A stretch of 64,000 nt of DNA from an uncultured beta proteobacterium (GCA_903889565.1 CAISYC010000059.1:124001-188000), one strand, 5' to 3'; shown: positions 7,159 through 15,567, numbered from the stretch's first letter. The notes: generated from the letters alone by a model not told the origin. Numbers and translations: made by a program.

Positions 7159-8290
7159 AGAAAACGCATCCGAACGGACAGAAGACGCAAGTCCACGGCG
7201 CCTGGAACAGGCGCGCGAGGAAGGCCACGTTCCGCGCTCGCATGAACTGACCACGTTCGCGATGATGGCGGCCTCCGGTGCCGGTCTGTGGTGGATGGGC
7301 GGACAGTTGTTCGCCAGGCTGCAGGCGATGGTGCAGGGCGCGCTGCAATTCGACGCCACCGGCGCCTTCGATTCCTCGCAGATGATGATCCGCATGCACA
7401 CCCAGTCGATCGAGGCCCTGCTGGCGCTCGCACCCCTGCTGCTGCTGCTGCTGCTGGTGGCGATTGCCGCCCCCCAGTTGCTGAGCGGCTGGCTGTTCAG
7501 TGCAGACGCGCTGCGCTTCGATCTGCAGCGCATCGATCCGCTGGCCGGCATTTCGCGCCTCGCTTCATGGCGCGGCATCGGCGAACTCGTCAAGGCCATC
7601 ATCAAGGCGACGCTGCTCGCCGTGGTCGGCGCGCTGACCGTCTGGCACTACCGCCAGTCGCTGGTGCAGCTGACCGCGCTGCCGCTGGAAGCCGGCATCG
7701 CCGAACTCGCGCGCATCGTCGGCAGCAGTTTTTTCATGCTCGCCGGCGCGCTCGCGGTGGTGGCTGCAGCCGATGTGCCGTTCCAGTTGTGGCGCCATGC
7801 CGACGAATTGAAGATGTCGCGCCAGGAACTGCGTCAGGAAGCCAAGGAAAACGACGGCGACCCGCAGATCAAGGCGGCGATCCGCGCCCAGCAACGCCAA
7901 ATGGCCAAGCGGCGCATGATGGCCGAAGTGCCGAAGGCCAGCGTGATCGTCACCAACCCGACGCATTTTGCGGTCGCCCTGCGTTACGACGAAACCATGC
8001 GCGCGCCGCGCGTGATCGCCAAGGGCGCCGACCTGGTGGCGGCGAAAATCCGCGAACTCGGCATGCAGCACAACGTGCCGGTACTCGAAGCGCCGGCGCT
8101 GGCGCGCGCGATTTTCCGTCACGCCGACATCAATGACGAGATACCGGGGCAGCTCTACACCGCAGTGGCCGAAGTGCTGGCCTATGTGTTCCAGCTGAGG
8201 AGTTACCGCGAACACGGCGGCATGGCGCCGCGCCCGCTGCCGGAAATCGTCGTGCCCGCCGGGCTTGATCCGAACGAGGCCAAATCATGA
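7151..8290 (+). CDS. flhB: Flagellar export switch protein FlhB
   Basis: The 379-residue protein has four membrane segments (about 30-215) followed by a cytoplasmic domain with the self-cleaving NPTH motif at residues 269-272. FlhB belongs to the flagellar type III export gate and switches export from rod/hook to filament substrates. The ATG at 7151 lacks a good Shine-Dalgarno and is probably coupled to the small ORF ending at 7158. flhA overlaps its end by 4 bases. A separate truncated FlhB-like protein lies at 45300-45608. Confidence 0.97.
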   Translation: MSEENASERTEDASPRRLEQAREEGHVPRSHELTTFAMMAASGAGLWWMGGQLFARLQAMVQGALQFDATGAFDSSQMMIRMHTQSIEALLALAPLLLLLLLVAIAAPQLLSGWLFSADALRFDLQRIDPLAGISRLASWRGIGELVKAIIKATLLAVVGALTVWHYRQSLVQLTALPLEAGIAELARIVGSSFFMLAGALAVVAAADVPFQLWRHADELKMSRQELRQEAKENDGDPQIKAAIRAQQRQMAKRRMMAEVPKASVIVTNPTHFAVALRYDETMRAPRVIAKGADLVAAKIRELGMQHNVPVLEAPALARAIFRHADINDEIPGQLYTAVAEVLAYVFQLRSYREHGGMAPRPLPEIVVPAGLDPNEAKS

Positions 8291-10392
8291 GCGCGGTGCT
8301 GGGAATGCCGGCACCGAGGGCCGCCGCCATCGCGCGCGGGCTTGCCGGGCCGATGCTGATCGTGATGCTGCTGGCGATGATGGTGCTGCCGCTGCCGCCG
8401 TTCATGCTCGACATGTTTTTCACCTTCAACATTGCGTTCTCGATCATGGTGCTGCTGGTCGGCATGAACACCGTCAAGCCGCTCGACTTCGCGGTGTTTC
8501 CGACGGTATTGCTGGTGACAACACTGCTGCGTCTGTCGCTCAACGTCGCCTCGACCCGCGTCGTGCTGCTTGAAGGCCACACCGGTCCGGATGCGGCCGG
8601 CAAGGTGATCGAATCCTTCGGCCACTTCCTCGTCGGCGACAACTACGCGGTCGGGCTGGTCGTCTTCGTCATCATGGTGGTGATCAACTTCGTCGTCATC
8701 ACCAAGGGTGCCGGCCGCATCGCCGAAGTCGGCGCGCGCTTCACCCTCGACGCGATGCCCGGCAAGCAGATGGCAATCGACGCCGAACTCAATGCCGGCC
8801 TGATCGCCGAGGACGAGGCGCGGCGTCGCCGCGCGGTGATTGCGCAGGAAGCGGATTTCTTCGGTTCGATGGACGGTGCGAGCAAATTCGTGCGCGGCGA
8901 CGCGGTGGCCGGCATCATCATTCTGTTCATCAACATCATCGGCGGGCTGGTCGTCGGCGTGCTCCAGCACGACATGGACATTGCGGCGGCGGCCAAGAAC
9001 TACACGCTGCTGACCATCGGCGACGGCCTCGTTGCGCAGATTCCGGCGCTGATCATCTCGACCGCCGCCGGTCTGGTGGTGAGCCGTGTCAGCACCGAGG
9101 AAAACACCGGCCAGCAGATCGTGTCGCAAATCCTCGCCAAGCCCGCGGCACTGGCGGTGACCGGCGCGATCATCGGCATCATGGGCATGGTGCCCGGCAT
9201 GCCGCATTTCGCCTTCCTGCTGCTCGCGGCTTGCTTCGGCGGCGGCGCCTGGTACATCCACAAACGCGGTCTCTTCGACGCGGCGCAGCCGGCGGCGCCT
9301 GCGGCCGCAGCTGCTGCTGCGGCTGCCGCGGCGGCAGGCACCGAAACGCATGAGGTCGGCTGGAGCGATGTCACGCCCGTCGATACGCTCGGACTCGAAG
9401 TCGGCTACCGCCTGATCCCGCTGGTTGACAAATCGCAGGACGCCGAACTGCTGCGCCGGATCAAGGCGATCCGCCGCAAATTCGCGCACGACGTCGGCTT
9501 TCTGCCGCCGGCGATTCATATTCGCGACAACCTCGAACTGCGTCCGGCCGGTTATCGCATCACCTTGAAGGGCGTCGAAATCGGCCAGCACGAAGCGCAT
9601 CCGGGCATGTTCCTCGCGATCAACCCGGGTCGCGTCAGCGGACCGCTGCCCGGGACGCAGACGCAGGACCCCGCGTTCGGTCTGCCGGCGGTGTGGATCG
9701 ACGCCGCGCAGCGCGAACTTGCCCAGCAGTACGGCTACACCGTGGTCGATGCCAGCACTGTCGTCGCCACCCATATCAGCCATCTGATCCACGCGCATGC
9801 AGCCGACCTGCTCGGTCGCCAGGAATTGCAGCAGCTGATCGATCACCTGTCGCGCGATACGCCGAAATTCATCGAGGACGTGGTGCCGAAGCTGCTGCCG
9901 ATGAGCACGCTGCAGCGCGTGCTGCAGAACCTGCTCGAGGAAGGCGTGCATATCCGCGACATGCGCACCATCGTCGAGGTGCTCGCCGCGCACGCGCCGC
10001 GCACCCAGGATCCGGGCGAATTGACGGCGCTGACGCGCGTCGCGCTTGGCCGCGCCATCGTGCAGCAGCTCGCGCCCGGCAAGTCGGAACTGCAGGTGCT
10101 CGCCCTCGATCCGGGTCTCGAGCGCCTGCTGATGCAGACGGTGCAGGGCGGCGGCGAGAGCAGCGTGATCGAACCCGATCTCGCCGAAACATTGTTGAAA
10201 AGCGCGCAGGCCGCCGCACGCCATCAGGAGCAGCTCGGCCTGCCGCCGGTGCTGCTGGTACCGGCACCGCTGCGCGTGCTGCTGTCGCGTTTTCTGCGGC
10301 GGGCGATTTCGCATCTCAAGGTTCTCGCGCACGCTGAAGTGCCGGATTCGCGCGCGATCAAAGTCACATCCGTTGTCGGGAGCAGGGCATGA
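8287..10392 (+). CDS. flhA: Flagellar export gate protein FlhA
   Basis: The 701-residue protein has an N-terminal membrane half of about eight helices (to about residue 330), with the conserved FHIPEP-type region between helices. The cytoplasmic C-terminal half forms the export ring that docks chaperone-substrate complexes. A low-complexity poly-alanine linker (residues about 338-352) joins the halves. FlhA is the largest component of the export gate and is essential for secretion. It overlaps flhB and flhF by 4 bases each. A 733-codon open frame on the opposite strand is a base-composition shadow. Confidence 0.97.
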   Translation: MSAVLGMPAPRAAAIARGLAGPMLIVMLLAMMVLPLPPFMLDMFFTFNIAFSIMVLLVGMNTVKPLDFAVFPTVLLVTTLLRLSLNVASTRVVLLEGHTGPDAAGKVIESFGHFLVGDNYAVGLVVFVIMVVINFVVITKGAGRIAEVGARFTLDAMPGKQMAIDAELNAGLIAEDEARRRRAVIAQEADFFGSMDGASKFVRGDAVAGIIILFINIIGGLVVGVLQHDMDIAAAAKNYTLLTIGDGLVAQIPALIISTAAGLVVSRVSTEENTGQQIVSQILAKPAALAVTGAIIGIMGMVPGMPHFAFLLLAACFGGGAWYIHKRGLFDAAQPAAPAAAAAAAAAAAAGTETHEVGWSDVTPVDTLGLEVGYRLIPLVDKSQDAELLRRIKAIRRKFAHDVGFLPPAIHIRDNLELRPAGYRITLKGVEIGQHEAHPGMFLAINPGRVSGPLPGTQTQDPAFGLPAVWIDAAQRELAQQYGYTVVDASTVVATHISHLIHAHAADLLGRQELQQLIDHLSRDTPKFIEDVVPKLLPMSTLQRVLQNLLEEGVHIRDMRTIVEVLAAHAPRTQDPGELTALTRVALGRAIVQQLAPGKSELQVLALDPGLERLLMQTVQGGGESSVIEPDLAETLLKSAQAAARHQEQLGLPPVLLVPAPLRVLLSRFLRRAISHLKVLAHAEVPDSRAIKVTSVVGSRA

Positions 10393-11504
10393 CGCCAAAA
10401 ACATTTTTCGGAACCACCTCGCGTGAAGTGCTGCGCAAGGTCCGCGAGTCGCTCGGCGACGAAGCGATGATCATTTCCAACCGGCCGGTCGACGGCGGCA
10501 TCGAAATCACCGCGATGGCGGCGAGCGACATGCCGGGCGCGGCCGTGCCGGCCGCCGTCGCCAGCGACGGTCTGGTGCAGCAGTTGATGCGCGAACTCGC
10601 CTCGATGAAATCGCTGATGCAGCGCGAACTCGCCGGCATGGCGTGGTCTGGCCTGAAGGAGCGCGCGCCGGCGCGCGCGGCGATGATGCAGCTGCTGCTC
10701 GATTGCGGTTTCTCGCCGGCCCTTGCGCGCGAACTGGTGGGCGCCGTGCAGGAAGATGCCAGCGGTGCCGCCGCGCGCAAAACTGTCAGCGACGAAATCC
10801 AGCGCCGCCTGCCGGTGACCACGCATGAAGCGCTGGTCGAACAGGGCGGCGTGTTCGCGCTGATCGGACCAACCGGTGTCGGCAAGACCACCACGGTGGC
10901 CAAGCTTGCCGCACGCTGCGTGGTGCGCCACGGCGCCAACAGCCTGGCGCTGCTGACCACCGACAGCTACCGGATCGCCGCGCATGATCAACTGCGCATC
11001 TACGGCCGCATACTCAATGTGCCGGTGCACACGGTAAAAGACGGCGAAGACATGAAGGCGACGTTGTCGCAGCTGCGCGACAAGCGCGCCGTGCTGATCG
11101 ACACCGTCGGCATGAGTCAGCGCGACAAGCTGGTCGCCGAACAGGCCGCGATGCTGGGCGCCGGCAACGGCCAGATCCGGCGCCTGCTGCTGCTCAATGC
11201 GACAACCAATGCGGCCACGCTCGACGAGGTGATCCACGCCTATGCCGGCGGCGGCGTGCATGGCTGCATCATCACCAAGATCGACGAGTCGGCCAGCGTG
11301 GCCGCCGCGATCGACAGCGCAATCCGCCACAAGCTGCGCGTGCACTACGTGACCAACGGCCAGCGCGTGCCGGAGGACGTGCATGTGCCCAACGCTACTT
11401 ACTTGACCCACCGCGCGTTGCGTTTCACTGCCGATGCCGCGGTGCATGGTCTGCGTCCGGAAGAGTTTCCGTTTGCATTGAATGCGGGGGCGGCCCATGG
11501 TTAA
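10389..11504 (+). CDS. flhF: SRP-type GTPase FlhF
   Basis: The 371-residue protein has a natively variable N-terminus, an N domain and an SRP-like G domain. Visible motifs are G1 GPTGVGKTT (residues about 159-167), TTDSYRIAAHDQLRIYG, G3 DTVGM and G4 TKIDES. FlhF recruits the first flagellar components and sets flagellar position, usually polar, together with FlhG. It overlaps flhA by 4 bases and flhG by 8 bases. Confidence 0.96.
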   Translation: MTPKTFFGTTSREVLRKVRESLGDEAMIISNRPVDGGIEITAMAASDMPGAAVPAAVASDGLVQQLMRELASMKSLMQRELAGMAWSGLKERAPARAAMMQLLLDCGFSPALARELVGAVQEDASGAAARKTVSDEIQRRLPVTTHEALVEQGGVFALIGPTGVGKTTTVAKLAARCVVRHGANSLALLTTDSYRIAAHDQLRIYGRILNVPVHTVKDGEDMKATLSQLRDKRAVLIDTVGMSQRDKLVAEQAAMLGAGNGQIRRLLLLNATTNAATLDEVIHAYAGGGVHGCIITKIDESASVAAAIDSAIRHKLRVHYVTNGQRVPEDVHVPNATYLTHRALRFTADAAVHGLRPEEFPFALNAGAAHG

Positions 11505-12381
11505 CGCTGATGCGGCGGGTCTGCAGGCGACGCGCACCGATCAGGCCGAGGGCCTGCGTCGGCTGCTCGGCCGCAACAATGCGCGCGTCATTGTGCTCGA
11601 GGCCGCCGCTGCGGGCGTCGGCAAGACCAGCATTGCGATCAACACCGCCGCGGCGCTGGCCACACGCGGGTTGCAGGTGCTGCTGCTCGACGGCAATGCC
11701 GGTGCTGCCAACATCAGCGCGCTGCTCGGCCTGCGTCCGCGATTTGATCTGGATGACGCGATCGGCGGCGCCTGCGCCATCGACGACGTTTTGCTGCACG
11801 GTCCGGCCGGCGTGATGGTGCTGCCCGCGGGCGGCGCGCTGCGCCACGGCCACAGCGCGCGCGAACGCGAGCGCCTCGACGCCAAAGTCATGCAACTGGC
11901 ACCGCGTTTCGATTACGTGCTGATCGACGCCGGCGCCGAGACCGCGGCGCTGCGCGATTTGTCGGCGGAGTCCATCGTCGTATTGCCGGCTGCGCCGGCG
12001 GCGGTGACCGGCGCCTATGCGCTGATCAAGCAGCTGAGCGCGCAGCGGCCGCAACAGCGCCTGCACGTGCTGCTCAACCGCGTGTCGAACGAGCGCAACG
12101 CGCGCCAGATTTTCGACAACCTGCGGCGCGTCGCTGCCGCCCATTTGCAGGCCAACCTCGAATCGCTCGGTCATGTGCCGGGCGACACGCAGTTGCAGCG
12201 CGCGGCCGAAGCGCGCCAGCCGGTGACCGAGCATGCGCCGGCGTCGCCGGCCGCCGCCGGATTTCACCGTATCGCCGCCGCGGTCGCCGCCTGGTCGCAG
12301 CCGGCGCGCGCGCGCAGCGTTCGCGCGACGCCCCGTTCAGTCGATTTTCCCTCTTACGCAATTGCCCACGCCGGAGTCTGA
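11497..12381 (+). CDS. flhG: FlhG/FleN-type MinD-like protein with degenerate nucleotide motifs
   Basis: The 294-residue protein starts at the ATG at 11497 (GGGGGCGG upstream), overlapping flhF. It has the MinD/FlhG fold pattern, but its P-loop reads AAAAGVGKTS: K43 is kept while the signature lysine position (residue 38) is alanine. The Walker A' segment reads LLLDGNAGAANISALLG. FlhG normally restrains flagellar number together with FlhF. The loss of the signature lysine suggests altered ATP-dependent dimerisation. From memory, betaproteobacterial FlhG proteins are often degenerate, so this is probably a clade trait. An ATG at 11482 is a less likely start. Confidence 0.88.
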   Translation: MVNADAAGLQATRTDQAEGLRRLLGRNNARVIVLEAAAAGVGKTSIAINTAAALATRGLQVLLLDGNAGAANISALLGLRPRFDLDDAIGGACAIDDVLLHGPAGVMVLPAGGALRHGHSARERERLDAKVMQLAPRFDYVLIDAGAETAALRDLSAESIVVLPAAPAAVTGAYALIKQLSAQRPQQRLHVLLNRVSNERNARQIFDNLRRVAAAHLQANLESLGHVPGDTQLQRAAEARQPVTEHAPASPAAAGFHRIAAAVAAWSQPARARSVRATPRSVDFPSYAIAHAGV

Positions 12382-12382
12382 C

Positions 12383-13111
12383 ATGAGCTACGCACATACC
12401 ACCGAAGTCGCCGTCGAGCAGTGCATCGTGAAGTTTGCACCGCTCGTCAAACGCCTCGCCCACTACATGATGGCGTCACTGCCGCCGAGCGTCGAACTCG
12501 ACGACGTCATCCAGTCCGGCATGCTCGGCCTGCTCGACGCCGCGCGGCGATTCCAGGACAGTTACGGCGCGCAGTTCGAAACCTACGCCGTGCAGCGCAT
12601 CCGCGGCGCCATGCTCGACGGGCTGCGCAAGTCCGACTGGCTGCCGCGCGGCCTGCGCAAGAGCCTGCGCCAGGTCGAGGCGATGGTGAGCAAGTTGGAG
12701 CAGCAGCACAAGCGCCCGCCGACCGAGCAGGAGCTGGCCGACGCGATGGGCCTCTCGCTCACCGATTACCAGCAATTGCTGCAGGACGCGCGCGGCTACC
12801 AGCTGGTTTCCGCGGAAGACCTGCAAAGCCACGGCGAGGAGAGTTTCCTCGATCACTATTATCCCGACGAGCGGCCCGATCCCCTGAAATCGCTGCTCGA
12901 TGAAGACGAACGCCGCACCCTGATCGAGGCGATCGAGGATCTGCCCGATCGCGAGCAGAAGGTCATGGGCCTTTACTACGAGCAGGAAATGAATCTGCGC
13001 GAAATCGGCGAAGTGCTCGGGGTCAGCGAATCGCGCATTTGCCAGTTGCACAGCCAGGCGATCGCGCGCCTGCGCGCGCGGCTGCGCAAGGAGCAGGTCG
13101 AACACGCTTGA
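12383..13111 (+). CDS. fliA: Flagellar sigma factor FliA (sigma-28)
   Basis: The 242-residue protein has sigma-70 family region 2 (VELDDVIQSGMLGLLDAARRF and YAVQRIRGAMLD, in parts), region 3, and region 4 ending EIGEVLGVSESRICQLHSQA. It directs RNA polymerase to late flagellar and chemotaxis promoters and is held inactive by FlgM until the hook is finished. The ATG at 12383 follows the flhG stop by one base, so it is the last gene of flhBAFG-fliA. Six candidate FliA promoters are found in this window. A terminator follows. Confidence 0.97.
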   Translation: MSYAHTTEVAVEQCIVKFAPLVKRLAHYMMASLPPSVELDDVIQSGMLGLLDAARRFQDSYGAQFETYAVQRIRGAMLDGLRKSDWLPRGLRKSLRQVEAMVSKLEQQHKRPPTEQELADAMGLSLTDYQQLLQDARGYQLVSAEDLQSHGEESFLDHYYPDERPDPLKSLLDEDERRTLIEAIEDLPDREQKVMGLYYEQEMNLREIGEVLGVSESRICQLHSQAIARLRARLRKEQVEHA

Positions 13112-13138
13112 AGCTTTACGAGGTAGTGGCTGTCATTG

Positions 13139-13176
13139 GCCGGCTGCGGAGAAATCTGCCGCCGGTTTTGTTTTTT
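13139..13176 (+). terminator. Intrinsic terminator after fliA
   Basis: An imperfect GC-rich stem (GGCCGGCTGCGG ... CTGCCGCCGG) is followed by TTTTGTTTTTT. It lies 27 bases after the fliA stop and would end the flhB-fliA transcript. Confidence 0.75.
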
Positions 13177-13546
13177 GTGGCGCAGGCGCCTCGCCTGCGA
13201 ACAATCTTCGCTGTGCCTCAAGCACTTCGCAGGGCGAAAAGCGAAGCGCCTCCCGCCGTATAGGCTTTGTTGTTACTTCTCCAATTGCTTGGAGACTGAA
13301 TTCGCCGGGGGTCGCCCGGCCGCTACTTGCTTTCTCTCGCTCAGCCAAACGAAGCAAGCAACGAGAAGGGGCACCCCGACGCGGTATCGCGAAGCAGCGG
13401 TGCGGGAGGGTCGCCGCAGCTGTGAATACAAATGTTGAACGGGCGCCGGCAGCGGTTCCCGCGAAGGAGGGGCCTGCGGCTTGCGGGGCGCAGCTGCTTC
13501 TGGGTCACCAGTCCTTCGAACGTTACGCGGGCTCCCGCCAGACGTA
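13177..13546. repeat. Non-coding stretch resembling a degraded dispersed intergenic repeat
   Basis: No convincing gene is seen. The stretch has internal dyads such as GCGCAGGCGCCTCGCCTGCG (near 13181) and a GCCGGGGGTCGCCCGGC block (near 13302). A pyrimidine/purine pair, CTTGCTTTCTCTCG ... CGAAGCAAGCAACGAG, lies near 13327-13364. The order (CGGGGGTCGCCCGG, then CTTTCT..., then AAGCAA... and GGGGCACCCCGACGCGGT) recalls a dispersed non-coding element I remember from betaproteobacterial and xanthomonad genomes. Codon usage in the short frames here is not gene-like. The repeat assignment is from memory and needs a genome-wide comparison. Confidence 0.4.
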
Positions 13547-13581
13547 CAAAAACGCGACGCAGCCGCATGTGCCGCGTCGCC
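13547..13581 (-). terminator. Intrinsic terminator after flgN
   Basis: Read on the minus strand, GGCGACGCGGC-acatgcg-GCTGCGTCGC forms a strong stem followed by GTTTTTG. It lies about 20 bases after the flgN stop and would end the flgAMN transcripts. Confidence 0.75.
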
Positions 13582-13600
13582 AAACAACTACAGAGGATTA

Positions 13601-14080
13601 TTAAGCGACGGCGAGCTGCTGCGCGGTGCGCATGCTGACTGTGCTGCCGTCCGCGGCATAGGCGCCGGGCAGGCGTGCCGCTGAAAACAGCGCGCCCAAT
13701 GCGCGCTGCGTAACCTGCAGGCGGGAGTCGATCAGCTTGCCGTTCGTTTCGTTGAGCAGGCGCGCGGTTTGCGCCAGCTTGAGCAGATTTTGCCAGGCGG
13801 TCAATGCCGGCGATGCGGTGCCGGTTCGTTCGCGCAGCAAACGGGTCATGCCGGCGCGATCGCTGCCGTAGCCGAGGCTGCGCAACAGGCTTGTGCGCCG
13901 GTCGGCGTAGCCGGCCAGTTCCAGCGCGCAGCGCGACTTCGGTTCGATAAACGCGGCGACGCCGTCGGTGTCGCCGCGCACCAGACATTCCTGTTCGCGG
14001 CGCAACAAATCGATGAAGCTGCCGACGGCGGCGCTCTCGCCGTCAAGCATGGTTTGCAGCTTTGCGGCGTCGAAAGTCAT
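13601..14080 (-). CDS. flgN: Export chaperone FlgN for FlgK and FlgL
   Basis: The 159-residue, mostly helical protein begins MTFDAAKLQTMLDGESAAVG and carries the FlgN pattern LLxxEQECLxxGDxxGVAAF...K (residues about 22-60), with LLNETNGKLIDSRL nearer the C-terminus. FlgN keeps the hook-filament junction proteins FlgK and FlgL in an export-ready state in the cytoplasm. It follows flgM by 10 bases and would be transcribed from the flgA and flgM promoters. Its sequence is weakly conserved, as usual for the family; position and pattern together make the call. Confidence 0.88.
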   Translation of the reverse strand: MTFDAAKLQTMLDGESAAVGSFIDLLRREQECLVRGDTDGVAAFIEPKSRCALELAGYADRRTSLLRSLGYGSDRAGMTRLLRERTGTASPALTAWQNLLKLAQTARLLNETNGKLIDSRLQVTQRALGALFSAARLPGAYAADGSTVSMRTAQQLAVA

Positions 14081-14090
14081 GACCCGACGC

Positions 14091-14399
14091 TTACGCCTTG
14101 TGCGCCATGATCAAATCCTGCGCGGTCTGCAGCAGGCGGTCGGCCACTTTGCCGGCATCGACCTTGAACTGGCCGCTGGCGATCGCCTGTTTGATGGCGG
14201 CGACATGCGCGGGGTCCACCACCGGTGTGCTGGAAAAGCCCTGCTCGATCGATTGCAGACTCGAGGACAGCGGGCTGAGCTGCACGCTGTCGCCGGTTGT
14301 GCTGCTGCTCGTCGTGGCGGCGGTTTTCCGGCTGGTACGGCCGGCATCGTCCACCGCAGAGCCCCCTGCGACAGAACCCAAGCTGCTGTTGATTTTCAT
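14091..14399 (-). CDS. flgM: Anti-sigma-28 factor FlgM
   Basis: The 102-residue protein begins MKINSSLGSVAGGSAVDDAG and has the FlgM pattern of a disordered N-terminal export part and a helical C-terminus (VAAIKQAIASGQFKVDAGKV, then ADRLLQTAQDLI). It binds FliA until it is exported through the finished hook-basal body. It has its own candidate FliA promoter 32 bases upstream, which creates the usual feedback loop. The upstream sequence AAAGGTGCCAAC serves as a weak Shine-Dalgarno. Confidence 0.95.
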   Translation of the reverse strand: MKINSSLGSVAGGSAVDDAGRTSRKTAATTSSSTTGDSVQLSPLSSSLQSIEQGFSSTPVVDPAHVAAIKQAIASGQFKVDAGKVADRLLQTAQDLIMAHKA

Positions 14400-14431
14400 G
14401 TTGGCACCTTTGCGATTGCAGTATGCCTGTA

Positions 14432-14459
14432 TTAACGGAAGGCTTCGGACGAAACTTTA
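14432..14459 (-). promoter_or_regulatory. Sigma-28 promoter for flgMN
   Basis: On the minus strand the sequence reads TAAAGTTT-N12-TCCGTTAA, which is a perfect -35 and a 6/8 -10 against the enterobacterial FliA consensus. It lies in the flgA-flgM gap. Confidence 0.75.
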
Positions 14460-14544
14460 GGCCTTTGCCGGAATCCTGCCGACGACCCCGCGCCGACCGT
14501 GGATCTGCAATCGCAGTGCTTTTTAACAACATGATTGGTAAGGA

Positions 14545-15249
14545 CTAAAAAGTGATGTCAACGGTTCCGCCGGCGCGCGCGACACCGCTGACAGTCTGTC
14601 CGGAGAGGGTTCTGACCTGGGTAATCTGCCCGTCCTGGGCATTGTTGAGGGCGCGGCCCTCGGCGCTGACCTTGAAGCCGTTGCCCGACGATAGCAGTTT
14701 CACCGACTGGCCCTGCTGCACAACCAGCGGGGCGCGCAGCAGATCCTGACGCAGGGGCTGGCCGGGTGCGAGCGCGGCCGTCGGGATTTTGCCGATCGCC
14801 TGCTCGGCGCTGGTCAGCACGCCGGCGGGCAATTGCGTCAAGTCGCCCGTTTGCGGCGCGAAATCGGCCGGGGTCAGCGGCTGGCCGGGTGCCAGGGTCC
14901 GCGTGGTGACGAGGTAATTGCCGGTCACGCTGATTTCGGCCGTCACATAGATCGTCCACGGCGTGCTGCCGTTGCAGCGGACGCCGACGGTGGTCGCGCC
15001 CCACAGGCGCGCTCCCGGTGGCAGAAAACTTTCCAGCGACGGGCAGGCCGGCAATGCCACGCGCGGATCGATCGCGCCCACGGTGTAGCGCACCGTGCCC
15101 GGCAGCCCTGTCGTTTGCGCGTGCAGAAAGCCGTCGACGCTGCGCTGAATCGCGGCCGCACCCTGCGTGGCGGGCGCCTGCGCGCCTGATTCGCCGGCGG
15201 GCAGTGCGACCCATGCGAAAAACAAAACGCAGCGAATCAGGGTTGGCAT
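14545..15249 (-). CDS. flgA: P-ring assembly chaperone FlgA
   Basis: The 234-residue protein has a signal peptide (MPTLIRCVLFFAWVALPAGE, cleavage after about residue 24) and a C-terminal SAF-like domain (LVTTRTLAPGQPLTPADF; LRQDLLRAPLVVQQGQSVKL in part). FlgA acts in the periplasm to help FlgI assemble into the P-ring. It is divergent from flgB and shares with it a FlhDC operator. A further candidate FliA promoter lies at 15483-15510. Confidence 0.94.
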   Translation of the reverse strand: MPTLIRCVLFFAWVALPAGESGAQAPATQGAAAIQRSVDGFLHAQTTGLPGTVRYTVGAIDPRVALPACPSLESFLPPGARLWGATTVGVRCNGSTPWTIYVTAEISVTGNYLVTTRTLAPGQPLTPADFAPQTGDLTQLPAGVLTSAEQAIGKIPTAALAPGQPLRQDLLRAPLVVQQGQSVKLLSSGNGFKVSAEGRALNNAQDGQITQVRTLSGQTVSGVARAGGTVDITF

Positions 15250-15321
15250 GGCTGAAATTCCTTTTCAAGGGTGCATTCGGCAGGCGCGTCGTGCCCGCGG
15301 GCTGCTTGATCGATGCGTGAC

Positions 15322-15415
15322 ATTGTGCCGCCCCGGCAGGCGTCCGCAGCAGTGGAATTGAACTTGTTTTCGCCGCCTGATCACCCGATGAGCAGCGGCC
15401 GGCGCTAATTATTAT
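15322..15415. promoter_or_regulatory. Bidirectional FlhDC operator for flgA and flgB
   Basis: Halves AATTGAAC (15356-15363) and CGCCTGAT (15374-15381) flank 10 bases. Going right, TATTAT (15410-15415) lies 28 bases from the operator core and serves flgB. Going left, CACAAT on the minus strand (15322-15327) also lies 28 bases away and serves flgA. The left half-site is weak, but the two-way spacing is exact. Confidence 0.65.
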
Positions 15416-15482
15416 TGTGGCCGTGAAGTGCGGGAAGCCGGGACAGGGTTACACAGCAACACCGGCGTTCCTGCCGTTGAGT

Positions 15483-15510
15483 TTTACGGCAACGGTCGTG
15501 CAGGGCTTGA
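15483..15510 (-). promoter_or_regulatory. Candidate sigma-28 promoter reading toward flgA
   Basis: On the minus strand the sequence reads TCAAGCCC-N12-GCCGTAAA, matching the other FliA-type sites. It would give flgA-flgM-flgN a late promoter with a leader of about 225 bases. The transcript would run across the FlhDC operator and antisense to the flgB leader. Confidence 0.55.
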
Positions 15511-15567
15511 GGCAATCGCGGCGCCACCGGACTCGCAGTCAGACGGATACCACGGATCGAACGAAAA

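Larger units (their letters stand above)
15250..15567. other. Divergent flgA-flgB regulatory region
   Basis: No gene is present in these 318 bases. The region carries a two-way FlhDC operator with a -10 hexamer on each side (15322-15415) and a minus-strand FliA-type promoter (15483-15510). The flgB leader is therefore about 150 bases long. Confidence 0.7.

Noticed and set aside
8203-10404. 733-codon open frame on the minus strand opposite flhA
   Set aside because: It is exactly antisense to a confidently identified flhA, is rich in His, Arg, Gln and Asp as expected from reversed GC-rich codons, and resembles no family.
13273-13587. Short minus-strand frame in the fliA-flgN gap
   Set aside because: The composition is Arg/Pro/Ala-rich with no Shine-Dalgarno and no family resemblance. 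It also runs through a terminator and the repeat-like segment.
15391-15410. AGCAGCGG and CGCTAATT as an alternative flgB operator
   Set aside because: The halves are only 4 bases apart and no -10 box follows at 27-28 bases. The accepted operator at 15356-15381 fits in both directions.
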